Shown piece after piece: positions 7,626 through 14,023 of a stretch of 43,507 nt of DNA. The stretch is from an uncultured Pelagibacteraceae bacterium (GTDB taxonomy: Bacteria > Pseudomonadota > Alphaproteobacteria > Pelagibacterales > Pelagibacteraceae). How positions within the stretch are numbered: position 1 is the stretch's first letter; every line of letters begins with the position of its first letter. Below the pieces are notes generated by a model. The model searched no databases and was not told the origin of the DNA. It saw only the letters and a program-made list of their open reading frames with translations. The stretch covers positions 1 to 43,507 of the forward strand of contig CACBYC010000010.1 of NCBI GenBank assembly GCA_902543405.1, given 5' to 3'. The translations under genes and the position numbers were made by a program.

Positions 7626-8771
7626 ATGAGATTAATTAAAGGAAAAAAAATTCAGCTTGGTGTAGTTGGAGGTGGTCCAAAATCTTGGATTGGTCATGTT
7701 CATAGAATTTCATCAAGATTTGATAATCAATATGAGATAGTTGCTGGTGTTTTTTCGAGAAATTCAAAACTATCTAAAAGCTTTGGTCAAAGCCTAGGTA
7801 TTTTAAAAGAGAGATGCTATTCAAATTTTAGAGAAATGGCTGAAAGAGAAGCGGCAAGAAAAGATGGTATTAATGTTGTAGCAATAATGACACCTCCTTC
7901 AAGTCACCAAATTATTGCAGAAAAATTTATTGATAAAAATATACATGTAATTTCTGATAAACCATTTGCTGGAAATCTTACTCAAGCTAAAAAATTATTT
8001 AAAAAAATAAAATCAAATAAAAAAATTAAGTATGCTTTGACACACAATTACTCTGCTTATCCTATGGTTAGAGAGGCGAAAGTATTGGTTGAAAAAGGTA
8101 AAATTGGAAAAGTTGAATACGTAAACGTTGAATACGTTCAGGATTGGTCAGATGGAGAGAGTATTTCACAAAAAAATGCAAAGAAAAAGTTTAAATGGAA
8201 AATAGATAAAAATATTGTTGGAGCTTCAGCGGTCTTAAACGAAATTGGCTCCCATGCATATCATATAGCAACTTATATATCAGGTTTAAAAGGTGAAACT
8301 ATTTTTGCAGATATTAAACAAGTTTCAAATAAAGTTAAAATGGACAACAATGCTCAAGTAATGATCAATTTTAAAAATGGAGCTAAAGGAATGTTTTGGA
8401 CAAGTGTGATGGCTAGAGGTGGAGTTTATGGATTACGAATAAGAATTTTTGGAACAAAAGGAAGTTTGGAATGGGTTCAAAACGATCCAAACTATTTAAA
8501 ACTTAATCCATCTAACGGTGCAGTAAAATTTATTGAAAGAGGTTTTTTTAATGCTGAATTGTCTAAAAAATTTTCTAGATTAAAATTTGGTCATCCTGAG
8601 GGTTATTTGGATGCATTTGCAAATATTTATCGTGAATTTGCAAATTCTTTGAAAAATAATGCAAAAAAAAGGTATTTTTACCCCAATGAAGACGAAGGAC
8701 TGGAAACTGCAAAATTTATTGAAGCATGCAAAGTTTCAAACAGAAAAAAAAGATGGGTAAAAATAAAATAA
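7626..8771 (+). CDS. Gfo/Idh/MocA-family oxidoreductase
   Basis: A 381-residue NAD(P)-dependent sugar or cyclitol dehydrogenase. The N-terminal Rossmann domain has LGVVGGGPKSWIGHVH (residues 11-26) and the catalytic-lysine motif ISDKPFAGNL, where the usual EKP reads DKP. The C-terminal sheet domain includes NEIGSHAYHIATY, with the substrate-binding His. The insertion PKSWIGHVHR after the glycine motif marks a subgroup different from classic IolG. The start at 7626 is preferred over an upstream ATG at 7545, because the extra 27 residues lie inside iolE and match nothing. It overlaps the next dehydrogenase by 19 bases, so the two are co-translated. It probably oxidises an inositol isomer or other sugar. 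Confidence 0.85.
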   Translation: MRLIKGKKIQLGVVGGGPKSWIGHVHRISSRFDNQYEIVAGVFSRNSKLSKSFGQSLGILKERCYSNFREMAEREAARKDGINVVAIMTPPSSHQIIAEKFIDKNIHVISDKPFAGNLTQAKKLFKKIKSNKKIKYALTHNYSAYPMVREAKVLVEKGKIGKVEYVNVEYVQDWSDGESISQKNAKKKFKWKIDKNIVGASAVLNEIGSHAYHIATYISGLKGETIFADIKQVSNKVKMDNNAQVMINFKNGAKGMFWTSVMARGGVYGLRIRIFGTKGSLEWVQNDPNYLKLNPSNGAVKFIERGFFNAELSKKFSRLKFGHPEGYLDAFANIYREFANSLKNNAKKRYFYPNEDEGLETAKFIEACKVSNRKKRWVKIK

Positions 8772-9769
8772 AAACTGCTCTGTTTGGCCTTGGTAGAATT
8801 GGCCAGATGCATGCTGATAATTTAAGAAAAAATAGTGAATTTGATTTAAAATATGTTTTTGATTTAAATAAAAATTTATTAAACAAAATTTCAAAAAGAT
8901 TTAATGCTATTTCAATAAATAATCCAGATATAGCTTTTAAAGATAATGAAATTAGTTGTATTTTTATAGCCTCTTCTACTTCTACACATTTAAAATTTAT
9001 TGAAAAAGGTGTAAAATATAAAAAAGTAATATTTTGTGAAAAACCACTAGATTTAAATTTAAAAAAAATTAATTCATCTTTAACAAAAATTAAAAAACTT
9101 AATCCTAAAGTTCAAATAGGATTTAATAGAAGATATGATCCTGGACATAATTTACTTAAAAAGAATTTATTGAAAAATAAAATAGGTAAACTAGAGAAAA
9201 TTATTATTACTAGTCGCGACCCTGCTCCTCCTTCGTTATCTTATTTAAAAAGTTCTGGAGGAATTTTTAAAGATATGATGATACATGATTTTGATTTGGC
9301 AAGATACTACTTGGGTTCTGATGAATTTATATCAGTATTTGCTACTGGCAGTAACATATCAGACCAAAGATTTAATAAAATAAAAGACTATGAACTTGCT
9401 ACTACAGTGCTTAAGTCAAAAAAAGGAGTGCAATGCATTATAACTAATTCGAGACATTGTAGTTTTGGTTATGACCAAAGAGTTGAGCTTTTTGGAACAA
9501 AAGGAATGATGATATCAGATAATAAAAGAGATACAGAAACTAATCTCTTTTTAAAAAATTCGACAAATAATAAATCCCCTCTCCTTCATTTTTTTATAGA
9601 AAGATATGCAGAAGCTTTTAGGTTCCAACTATCTGACCTTGCAAACTTTTGCAAAAAAAATATCAAACCCAGAGCAGTTTTTGAAGATGGAAGAAAGTCT
9701 ATAATTTTAGCAGAAGCTGCACAAAAATCAGTTAAATCAAAAAAATTTGAAAAATTAAAAATAAATTAG
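8753..9769 (+). CDS. iolG: Inositol 2-dehydrogenase-like Gfo/Idh/MocA oxidoreductase
   Basis: A 338-residue dehydrogenase with GLGRIGQMHADNL (residues 10-22) for NAD binding, the catalytic-lysine motif FCEKPLDLNL, the RRYDPG segment and TSRDPAPPSLSYLKSSGG. It then has the catalytic DMMIHDFDLARYYLG, in which Asp and His act with the Lys. This arrangement, especially SRDPAPP and IHDFDLARY, resembles myo-inositol 2-dehydrogenases (IolG), which make scyllo-inosose, the substrate of the neighbouring IolE. The ATG at 8753 fits the family start; the frame is open a further 9 codons upstream inside the previous gene. Specificity within the family is hard to fix from sequence, so iolG is a best guess. 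Confidence 0.75.
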   Translation: MGKNKIKTALFGLGRIGQMHADNLRKNSEFDLKYVFDLNKNLLNKISKRFNAISINNPDIAFKDNEISCIFIASSTSTHLKFIEKGVKYKKVIFCEKPLDLNLKKINSSLTKIKKLNPKVQIGFNRRYDPGHNLLKKNLLKNKIGKLEKIIITSRDPAPPSLSYLKSSGGIFKDMMIHDFDLARYYLGSDEFISVFATGSNISDQRFNKIKDYELATTVLKSKKGVQCIITNSRHCSFGYDQRVELFGTKGMMISDNKRDTETNLFLKNSTNNKSPLLHFFIERYAEAFRFQLSDLANFCKKNIKPRAVFEDGRKSIILAEAAQKSVKSKKFEKLKIN

Positions 9770-9781
9770 AATTATTTATTT

Positions 9782-10675
9782 TTATATACTCTGAATTTTT
9801 TTATCTCCTGCCTTTTTTACAAAATAAATTCCTAAGACAACAGCACATAGGGCAATTAAAATTTTAGATGTTACTAATTCGTTTAGGAAAATAAATCCTA
9901 AAATAACACCAAAAATCGGTATTAGATAAGCTACCTGACTTTGGAAAACTAAGCCATTTTTCTTTAAAATCATAAATCTTAATAACCATGCAATTCCAGT
10001 TGGAAAAATACCAAGATAAATCAAAGATAATGTAGAATCTAATGATGGATTTAAATTCCATGGTTGCTCAATTATCAGTGATATTGGACAAGCAATTATA
10101 GCTCCCCAAATAAGAATTGATGCAGTTACATTTTCATTTTTCTTATTACTAATTTTTAATGTCAAAATTCCTCCAATTACATAAAAAGTGGATCCCAATA
10201 GAATCATAAGAGCAGAAAATAAATTTTCATTATTTATAAGTAAATTTTCTGAGAATAAATAAACAATTCCTGAAAAACCTAATACTATTCCAAATATTTT
10301 TATTATGTTAATTTTTTCTCCTTCTGCAAAGAAATGTGCAAGTATTGTTGCACTTATAGGTGTAGTTGACATTAAAATTGCAGCTAAGTTACTTTGAACT
10401 TTCTGAACCCCGTATGCTATTAGGAAAAAAGGTATAACTAAATTAATAATACCAATTGCTGCAAACCATTTCCAATCTTTAGAAAACGCTTCAATTTTTA
10501 TTTTTTTAAAATAACAAAGTAATAATAATGGTATCATACCAAAAAAAATTCTTAAAAAAGCTATGGTAATTGGTCCGTAAGAATATGTTGCAATTTTAAT
10601 GTTGAAAAAAGCTGAAGCCCAAAGTAAGGCTAAAAAAGTAAGAATTAAATAATCAGTAGCGTTTGGAGATTTCAT
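9782..10675 (-). CDS. EamA/DMT-superfamily transporter
   Basis: A 297-residue integral membrane protein with about ten hydrophobic segments arranged as two EamA repeats, the normal size for the drug/metabolite transporter family. The first repeat opens with LTFLALLWASAFFNIKIA and FLRIFFGMIPLLLL; the second contains the TFYVIGGILT and FGVILGFIFL segments. Members usually export amino acids, nucleosides or related metabolites across the inner membrane; the substrate cannot be predicted. Its start overlaps the stop of the upstream YbaK-like gene (ATGA), so the two form a coupled pair. It converges with the iolG-like gene across 12 bases, so it is probably not part of the inositol transcript. Confidence 0.88.
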   Translation of the reverse strand: MKSPNATDYLILTFLALLWASAFFNIKIATYSYGPITIAFLRIFFGMIPLLLLCYFKKIKIEAFSKDWKWFAAIGIINLVIPFFLIAYGVQKVQSNLAAILMSTTPISATILAHFFAEGEKINIIKIFGIVLGFSGIVYLFSENLLINNENLFSALMILLGSTFYVIGGILTLKISNKKNENVTASILIWGAIIACPISLIIEQPWNLNPSLDSTLSLIYLGIFPTGIAWLLRFMILKKNGLVFQSQVAYLIPIFGVILGFIFLNELVTSKILIALCAVVLGIYFVKKAGDKKIQSI

Positions 10676-11151
10676 TCAATAATATCTTCTATTGATCCAT
10701 TTGTTATTTTAATAAGATCATCAAAATTAATTTTAAAAATACAGTTTGGATGTCCTGCAGCTGCAAATAAATCTTTAAATCTGTTCAAAGAACTATCAAC
10801 TAATATCTGCAAGCTATTAGTGTGTCCTATTGGAGATACTCCTCCAATTGTATATCCAGTTTGTTCTTTCACATCATTAGGTGATGCCATACTTAAATCT
10901 TTACTATTAAAAAACTTTTTTAATTTGTTTAATGAACATCTTTTGTCACCAGAGACTAAACATAAAAAATAATTATCGCCATTTTTAAAAAGTAAGCTTT
11001 TTACAATTGCGCCTACTTCACAATTTAAAGATTTTGCTGCATCAACTGCTGTTCTAGCTGTATTTTCTAATTCTGTGACTGATAAAGTCTCATCGAATTC
11101 TTTTAATGCTTTTTCAGCTCTTTTAACTGGCTCTTTATTTAATAAACTCAT
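10672..11151 (-). CDS. ybaK: YbaK/EbsC-family aminoacyl-tRNA deacylase
   Basis: A 159-residue protein of the YbaK/ProRS-editing fold. The family marks are GAIVKSLLFK (around residues 47-56), with the conserved Lys; LVSGDKRCSLNKLKK (75-89); the MASPNDVKEQTGYTIGGVSPIGH stretch (about 98-120); and LLVDSSL-like strands near the end. Family members hydrolyse mischarged tRNAs, typically Cys-tRNA(Pro) or Ala-tRNA(Pro). Which one is cleaved here is not decided by the motifs. It is the first gene of a two-gene minus-strand unit with the DMT transporter and is divergent from glnA across a 141-base gap. Confidence 0.85.
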   Translation of the reverse strand: MSLLNKEPVKRAEKALKEFDETLSVTELENTARTAVDAAKSLNCEVGAIVKSLLFKNGDNYFLCLVSGDKRCSLNKLKKFFNSKDLSMASPNDVKEQTGYTIGGVSPIGHTNSLQILVDSSLNRFKDLFAAAGHPNCIFKINFDDLIKITNGSIEDIIE

Positions 11152-11170
11152 TATTGCAACTTAGGATTGA

Positions 11171-11200
11171 TTGAAAATTCCAATTTTTTAAGGTTAATAT
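11171..11200 (+). promoter_or_regulatory. Possible glnA promoter
   Basis: In the gap before glnA, TTGAAA (11171-11176) lies 17 bases upstream of TTAATA (11194-11199), or 18 bases upstream of TAATAT (11195-11200). This spacing fits a sigma-70-type promoter. It would give a leader of roughly 85 bases containing the inverted repeat at 11250-11270. In such AT-rich DNA similar pairs arise by chance, so this is a weak call. Confidence 0.3.
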
Positions 11201-11249
11201 ACATGTAAAAAAAGCATAAGTGATATCTATTTAATAGGCATTATTTATC

Positions 11250-11270
11250 TTTTCTTAACTGATAAGAAAA
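11250..11270 (+). promoter_or_regulatory. Perfect inverted repeat in the glnA leader
   Basis: TTTTCTTA (11250-11257) and TAAGAAAA (11263-11270) are exact reverse complements separated by ACTGA. The repeat ends 22 bases before the glnA start and 12 before its ribosome site. It could act as DNA (a protein operator) or RNA (a small hairpin near the ribosome site). I see no match to the conserved core of known glutamine riboswitches. Function is inferred from position only. Confidence 0.45.
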
Positions 11271-11282
11271 TTAAAAAATTAT

Positions 11283-11288
11283 AGGAGA
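11283..11288 (+). promoter_or_regulatory. Strong Shine-Dalgarno site of glnA
   Basis: AGGAGA lies 4 bases before the glnA ATG. It stands out because most genes in this window have no clear purine-rich site, and it suggests a high translation rate for glutamine synthetase. Confidence 0.75.
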
Positions 11289-11292
11289 TAAT

Positions 11293-12699
11293 ATGAGCGC
11301 TAAGGACGTACTAAAATTAATGAAGTCTAAGAATATTGAGTTTGTTGATCTTAGATTTACAGACCCGAGAGGTAAACTTCAACATTTAACAATGGATACA
11401 ACAATTGTAGATGAAGGAATGCTAAATGACGGTGTATTTTTTGATGGGTCGTCAATTGCAGGATGGAAAGCAATTAATGAATCTGACATGATATTAAAGC
11501 CTGATTTAAGTAGAAAAGTAATAGATCCTTATACATCTCATAATACTTTAATTTTATTTTGCGATATTTTAGATGCTGTTAAGAGAGATCCATATGAAAG
11601 AGATCCAAGAGGAATTGCAAAAAAAGCTGAAGCATATTTAAAGAAAACAGGAATTGGTGATACAGCATATTTTGGTCCAGAGCCTGAGTTTTTTGTTTTT
11701 GATGACGTCAGAATTAAGAACGATATGAATGAAACAAGTTTTTCAATTGATAGTTCAGAAGGTCCATATAATTCAGGAAAATCATACGATAATGGAAACA
11801 TGGGTCATAGACCTGGAGTAAAAGGAGGATATTTTCCTGTGCCACCAGTCGATAGCGCACAAGACATGAGAGGTGAATATCTTAAAGGATTAAGAGATGT
11901 TGGAATTACTGTAGAAAAACACCACCATGAAGTTGCTCCGAGCCAACATGAACTTGGAATGTTATTTGGAACTTTGGTTGATCAAGCAGACAACGTTCAA
12001 CTTTACAAATATGTAGTTCAAATGGTTTCTCACTCTTTTGGTAAAACTGCAACTTTTATGCCTAAGCCAGTTAAAGGAGATAATGGTTCTGGAATGCATA
12101 CTCACCAATCAATTTGGAAAGGGAAAACTCCTGTATTTTCTGGAAATAAATATGCTGGATTATCACAAACTGCACTTTACTATATTGGGGGAGTATTGAA
12201 GCATGCAAAAGCAATTAATGCCTTTGCTAATGCTACTACAAATAGTTACAAAAGATTAATACCAGGATTTGAGGCTCCTGTTTTACTTGCATACTCTGCA
12301 AGAAATAGATCTGCTTCATGCAGAATTCCAATAACATTAAGTAAAAAAGGTGCAAGATGTGAAATCAGATTCCCAGATGCGTCTGGAAATCCATATTTAA
12401 CATTTGCTTCTATGCTTATGGCTGGAATTGATGGAATAAAAAATAAAATTGATCCAGGTAAATCATTCGACAAAGACCTTTATGCTTTATCAGAAAAGCA
12501 AGTTAAGAAGGTGCCAACTGTTTGCGGTTCTTTAAGAGAAGCAATGGAAGCTTTAGATAAAGATAGAAGTTTCTTAACTCAAGGTAATGTATTTACTGAT
12601 GATCAAATAGATGCGTACATTGAACTTAAATATGAAGAAATTCATAATTTTGAACATACGCCGCACCCTATTGAATTCGATATGTACTACAGCTGTTAA
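11293..12699 (+). CDS. glnA: Type I glutamine synthetase
   Basis: A 468-residue GSI enzyme, the standard length, making glutamine from glutamate, ammonia and ATP in the cytoplasm. Recognisable parts are the beta-grasp start (VDLRFTDPRGKLQHLTM), FFDGSSIAGWK, the metal/ATP site FGPEPEFFVFD, GDNGSGMHTHQS, NRSASCRIP and RCEIRFPDASGNPY. The loop equivalent to the adenylylation site reads FDKDLYALSE, so the modifiable Tyr is kept. No glnB (PII) gene lies next to it, unlike in most alphaproteobacteria; SAR11 is reported to lack GlnB/GlnD. It has its own strong ribosome site and an inverted repeat in the leader, and is followed by structured DNA and a small frame. Confidence 0.97.
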   Translation: MSAKDVLKLMKSKNIEFVDLRFTDPRGKLQHLTMDTTIVDEGMLNDGVFFDGSSIAGWKAINESDMILKPDLSRKVIDPYTSHNTLILFCDILDAVKRDPYERDPRGIAKKAEAYLKKTGIGDTAYFGPEPEFFVFDDVRIKNDMNETSFSIDSSEGPYNSGKSYDNGNMGHRPGVKGGYFPVPPVDSAQDMRGEYLKGLRDVGITVEKHHHEVAPSQHELGMLFGTLVDQADNVQLYKYVVQMVSHSFGKTATFMPKPVKGDNGSGMHTHQSIWKGKTPVFSGNKYAGLSQTALYYIGGVLKHAKAINAFANATTNSYKRLIPGFEAPVLLAYSARNRSASCRIPITLSKKGARCEIRFPDASGNPYLTFASMLMAGIDGIKNKIDPGKSFDKDLYALSEKQVKKVPTVCGSLREAMEALDKDRSFLTQGNVFTDDQIDAYIELKYEEIHNFEHTPHPIEFDMYYSC

Positions 12700-12712
12700 A
12701 AGGCTTTTTTTT

Positions 12713-12747
12713 ATGGGATTACCTGTAGTAATAGCAGGTATTCCCAT
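12713..12747 (+). repeat. 13-bp-stem hairpin downstream of glnA
   Basis: ATGGGATTACCTG (12713-12725) can pair with CAGGTATTCCCAT (12735-12747) around a 9-base loop, with one T-T mismatch. It is the most GC-rich hairpin in the window's intergenic DNA. A run of eight T (about 12705-12712) comes before it, not after it, so it is not a textbook intrinsic terminator for glnA. It may be a 3' mRNA-stabilising structure or a small RNA element. Confidence 0.6.
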
Positions 12748-12761
12748 ATTAGAATTCTAAT
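12748..12761. repeat. 14-bp perfect palindrome
   Basis: ATTAGAATTCTAAT reads the same on both strands and starts directly after the hairpin at 12713-12747. It lies 26 bases before a probable small gene. It could be a dimeric protein operator for that gene, or a second small hairpin ending the glnA transcript. Only symmetry and position support a function. Confidence 0.45.
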
Positions 12762-12787
12762 TTCGTTCAATTTTGTTATTAAAAGGT

Positions 12788-12925
12788 ATGATTAAGTTCA
12801 TATCAACAATTAAGAATATTATTGGTTATAATAAGCCTCAAATTAGAAAGCCTAAACGAAGAAAAAATAAGACTTATTCTATGAATAAAAGAGGCCAGTA
12901 TTGGTTTATTTCCTATTACCAATAA
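12788..12925 (+). CDS. Possible small basic protein, 45 residues
   Basis: An open frame from ATG at 12788 to TAA at 12923-12925 encodes 45 residues, starting MIKFISTIKNIIGYNK and ending in GQYWFISYYQ. The middle is strongly basic (KPQIRKPKRRKNK) and the end is aromatic, which could suit nucleic-acid or membrane-surface binding. The stop abuts the end of convergent sufA exactly, the same tight packing as real genes here, and without it this would be a long gap by local standards. I do not recognise a family. An AAAAGG lies just before the ATG but at too short a spacing to be a normal ribosome site. Confidence 0.5.
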   Translation: MIKFISTIKNIIGYNKPQIRKPKRRKNKTYSMNKRGQYWFISYYQ

Positions 12926-13261
12926 TTAAACTTTAAAAGACTCTCCACAACCACACCTTTCAGTTTCATTTGGATTGTTAAATACAAATTGAGAAGAAAA
13001 TTCCTCTTTTTTATAATCCATTTCAGTTCCAAAAAGATACATTACTGCTGCTGGATCAATGAATACTTTAACTCCTTTATCTTCAATAACCTCATCATTA
13101 GGATTTATTTCCTTTGTGTATTCCATAATATAAGACATTCCTGCGCATCCACCTGATTTTACTCCAACTCTAACTCCAATAGAGTCATTTTCAGCAGAAG
13201 ACATAATTTCTTTTATCCTCACTGCTGCTTGATCGCTTAATGATATAACTTGTTTTGTCAT
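12926..13261 (-). CDS. sufA: HesB/IscA-type iron-sulfur carrier
   Basis: A 111-residue A-type carrier that takes Fe-S clusters from the SUF scaffold to target proteins. The three conserved Cys are present: one in SGGCAGMSY (near residue 38) and two in the C-terminal CGCGESF. The length is normal. It is the last gene of the minus-strand iron-sulfur operon and overlaps the upstream sufT-like stop by 4 bases (ATGA). Context favours a sufA role; by sequence alone iscA or erpA names would be as good. Confidence 0.92.
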   Translation of the reverse strand: MTKQVISLSDQAAVRIKEIMSSAENDSIGVRVGVKSGGCAGMSYIMEYTKEINPNDEVIEDKGVKVFIDPAAVMYLFGTEMDYKKEEFSSQFVFNNPNETERCGCGESFKV

Positions 13262-13554
13262 AAATTTAATTCTAGTTTTGCTGCCTCTGACATCATAGAT
13301 TTATCCCATGGTGGTTCCCAAACTAAATCTAAATCTACTTTGTCAACTTCTTCTAATTGCATAATACTATCTTTAACTTCTTTAGGCAAACTTTCAGCTA
13401 CTGGGCAATTTGGAGTAGTAAGTGTCATTTTTACACTAATATTTTTATTATCTACGGCAATGTCATATATTAATCCAAGTTCGTAAATATTTACTGGTAT
13501 CTCAGGATCGTAAATTTTTTTAATTTCTTCAATTACTTTTTCTTTTAATTCCAT
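13258..13554 (-). CDS. sufT: SufT/MIP18-family (DUF59) iron-sulfur assembly factor
   Basis: A 98-residue DUF59 protein with the family core DPEIPVNIYELGLIYDI (residues 16-32), the MTLTTPNCPVAESLP segment carrying the conserved Cys, and the late VWEPPWDKSMMSEAA motif. Such proteins help mature or deliver Fe-S clusters and are commonly found within SUF operons. It sits between sufU and sufA, 7 bases after sufU and overlapping sufA by 4 bases. The usual length for the single-domain form is about 100 residues. Confidence 0.9.
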   Translation of the reverse strand: MELKEKVIEEIKKIYDPEIPVNIYELGLIYDIAVDNKNISVKMTLTTPNCPVAESLPKEVKDSIMQLEEVDKVDLDLVWEPPWDKSMMSEAAKLELNL

Positions 13555-13561
13555 AAAGTTA

Positions 13562-14023
13562 CTACTCGGTTTTAATGGTTTCCTCTGAGTTGTCTAATGC
13601 AGATACAAAGGTATGCCATGATAATGTTGCACACTTAACTCTCATTGGATATTGTTTAACACCAGATAAACACATTAATTTAGTTTTTTCGTCTTCTTTT
13701 AAGTATTCAGATTTTAATTCTGGATTTTCTTTTATCATTCCTAAAAAATCCTCAACTATCTCTTTAGCCTCGTGTTCATTTTTGCCTTTGATTAAATCGG
13801 TCATGATTGAAGCCGATGCCATTGAAATAGCACATCCACTTCCCTCAAATGAAATATCCTCGACTATTTTTTGTCCATTTAATTTAAGATAAACATGAAC
13901 ATTGTCTCCACATAATGGATTATGACCTTTGGCATCTTTATTAAATTCATGTGTTTTACCAAAATTTCTTGGATTTTTTCCATGTTCTAAAATAATTTCT
14001 TGATAAAGCTCTTTTAAGTTCAT
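13562..14023 (-). CDS. sufU: SufU-like iron-sulfur scaffold/sulfur-transfer protein
   Basis: A 153-residue IscU-fold protein. The three Cys ligands are seen in NPLCGDNVHV, EGSGCAISMAS and MRVKCATLSW, with Asp next to the first. The extra segment between the second and third Cys (about residues 85-115) is the insertion that separates SufU from IscU. SufU accepts sulfur from SufS, replacing SufE in operons like this one, and no sufE is seen here. The start overlaps the sufS stop by ATGA, so it is coupled to its sulfur donor. Confidence 0.92.
   Translation of the reverse strand: MNLKELYQEIILEHGKNPRNFGKTHEFNKDAKGHNPLCGDNVHVYLKLNGQKIVEDISFEGSGCAISMASASIMTDLIKGKNEHEAKEIVEDFLGMIKENPELKSEYLKEDEKTKLMCLSGVKQYPMRVKCATLSWHTFVSALDNSEETIKTE

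Noticed and set aside
11152..11292. Glutamine riboswitch (glnA motif) in the glnA leader
   Set aside because: I looked for its conserved GC-rich core and found none; the leader is AT-rich with only a simple inverted repeat.
12713..12747. Rho-independent terminator for glnA or sufA
   Set aside because: On the plus strand no T run follows the stem, and on the minus strand the stem is followed by A residues.
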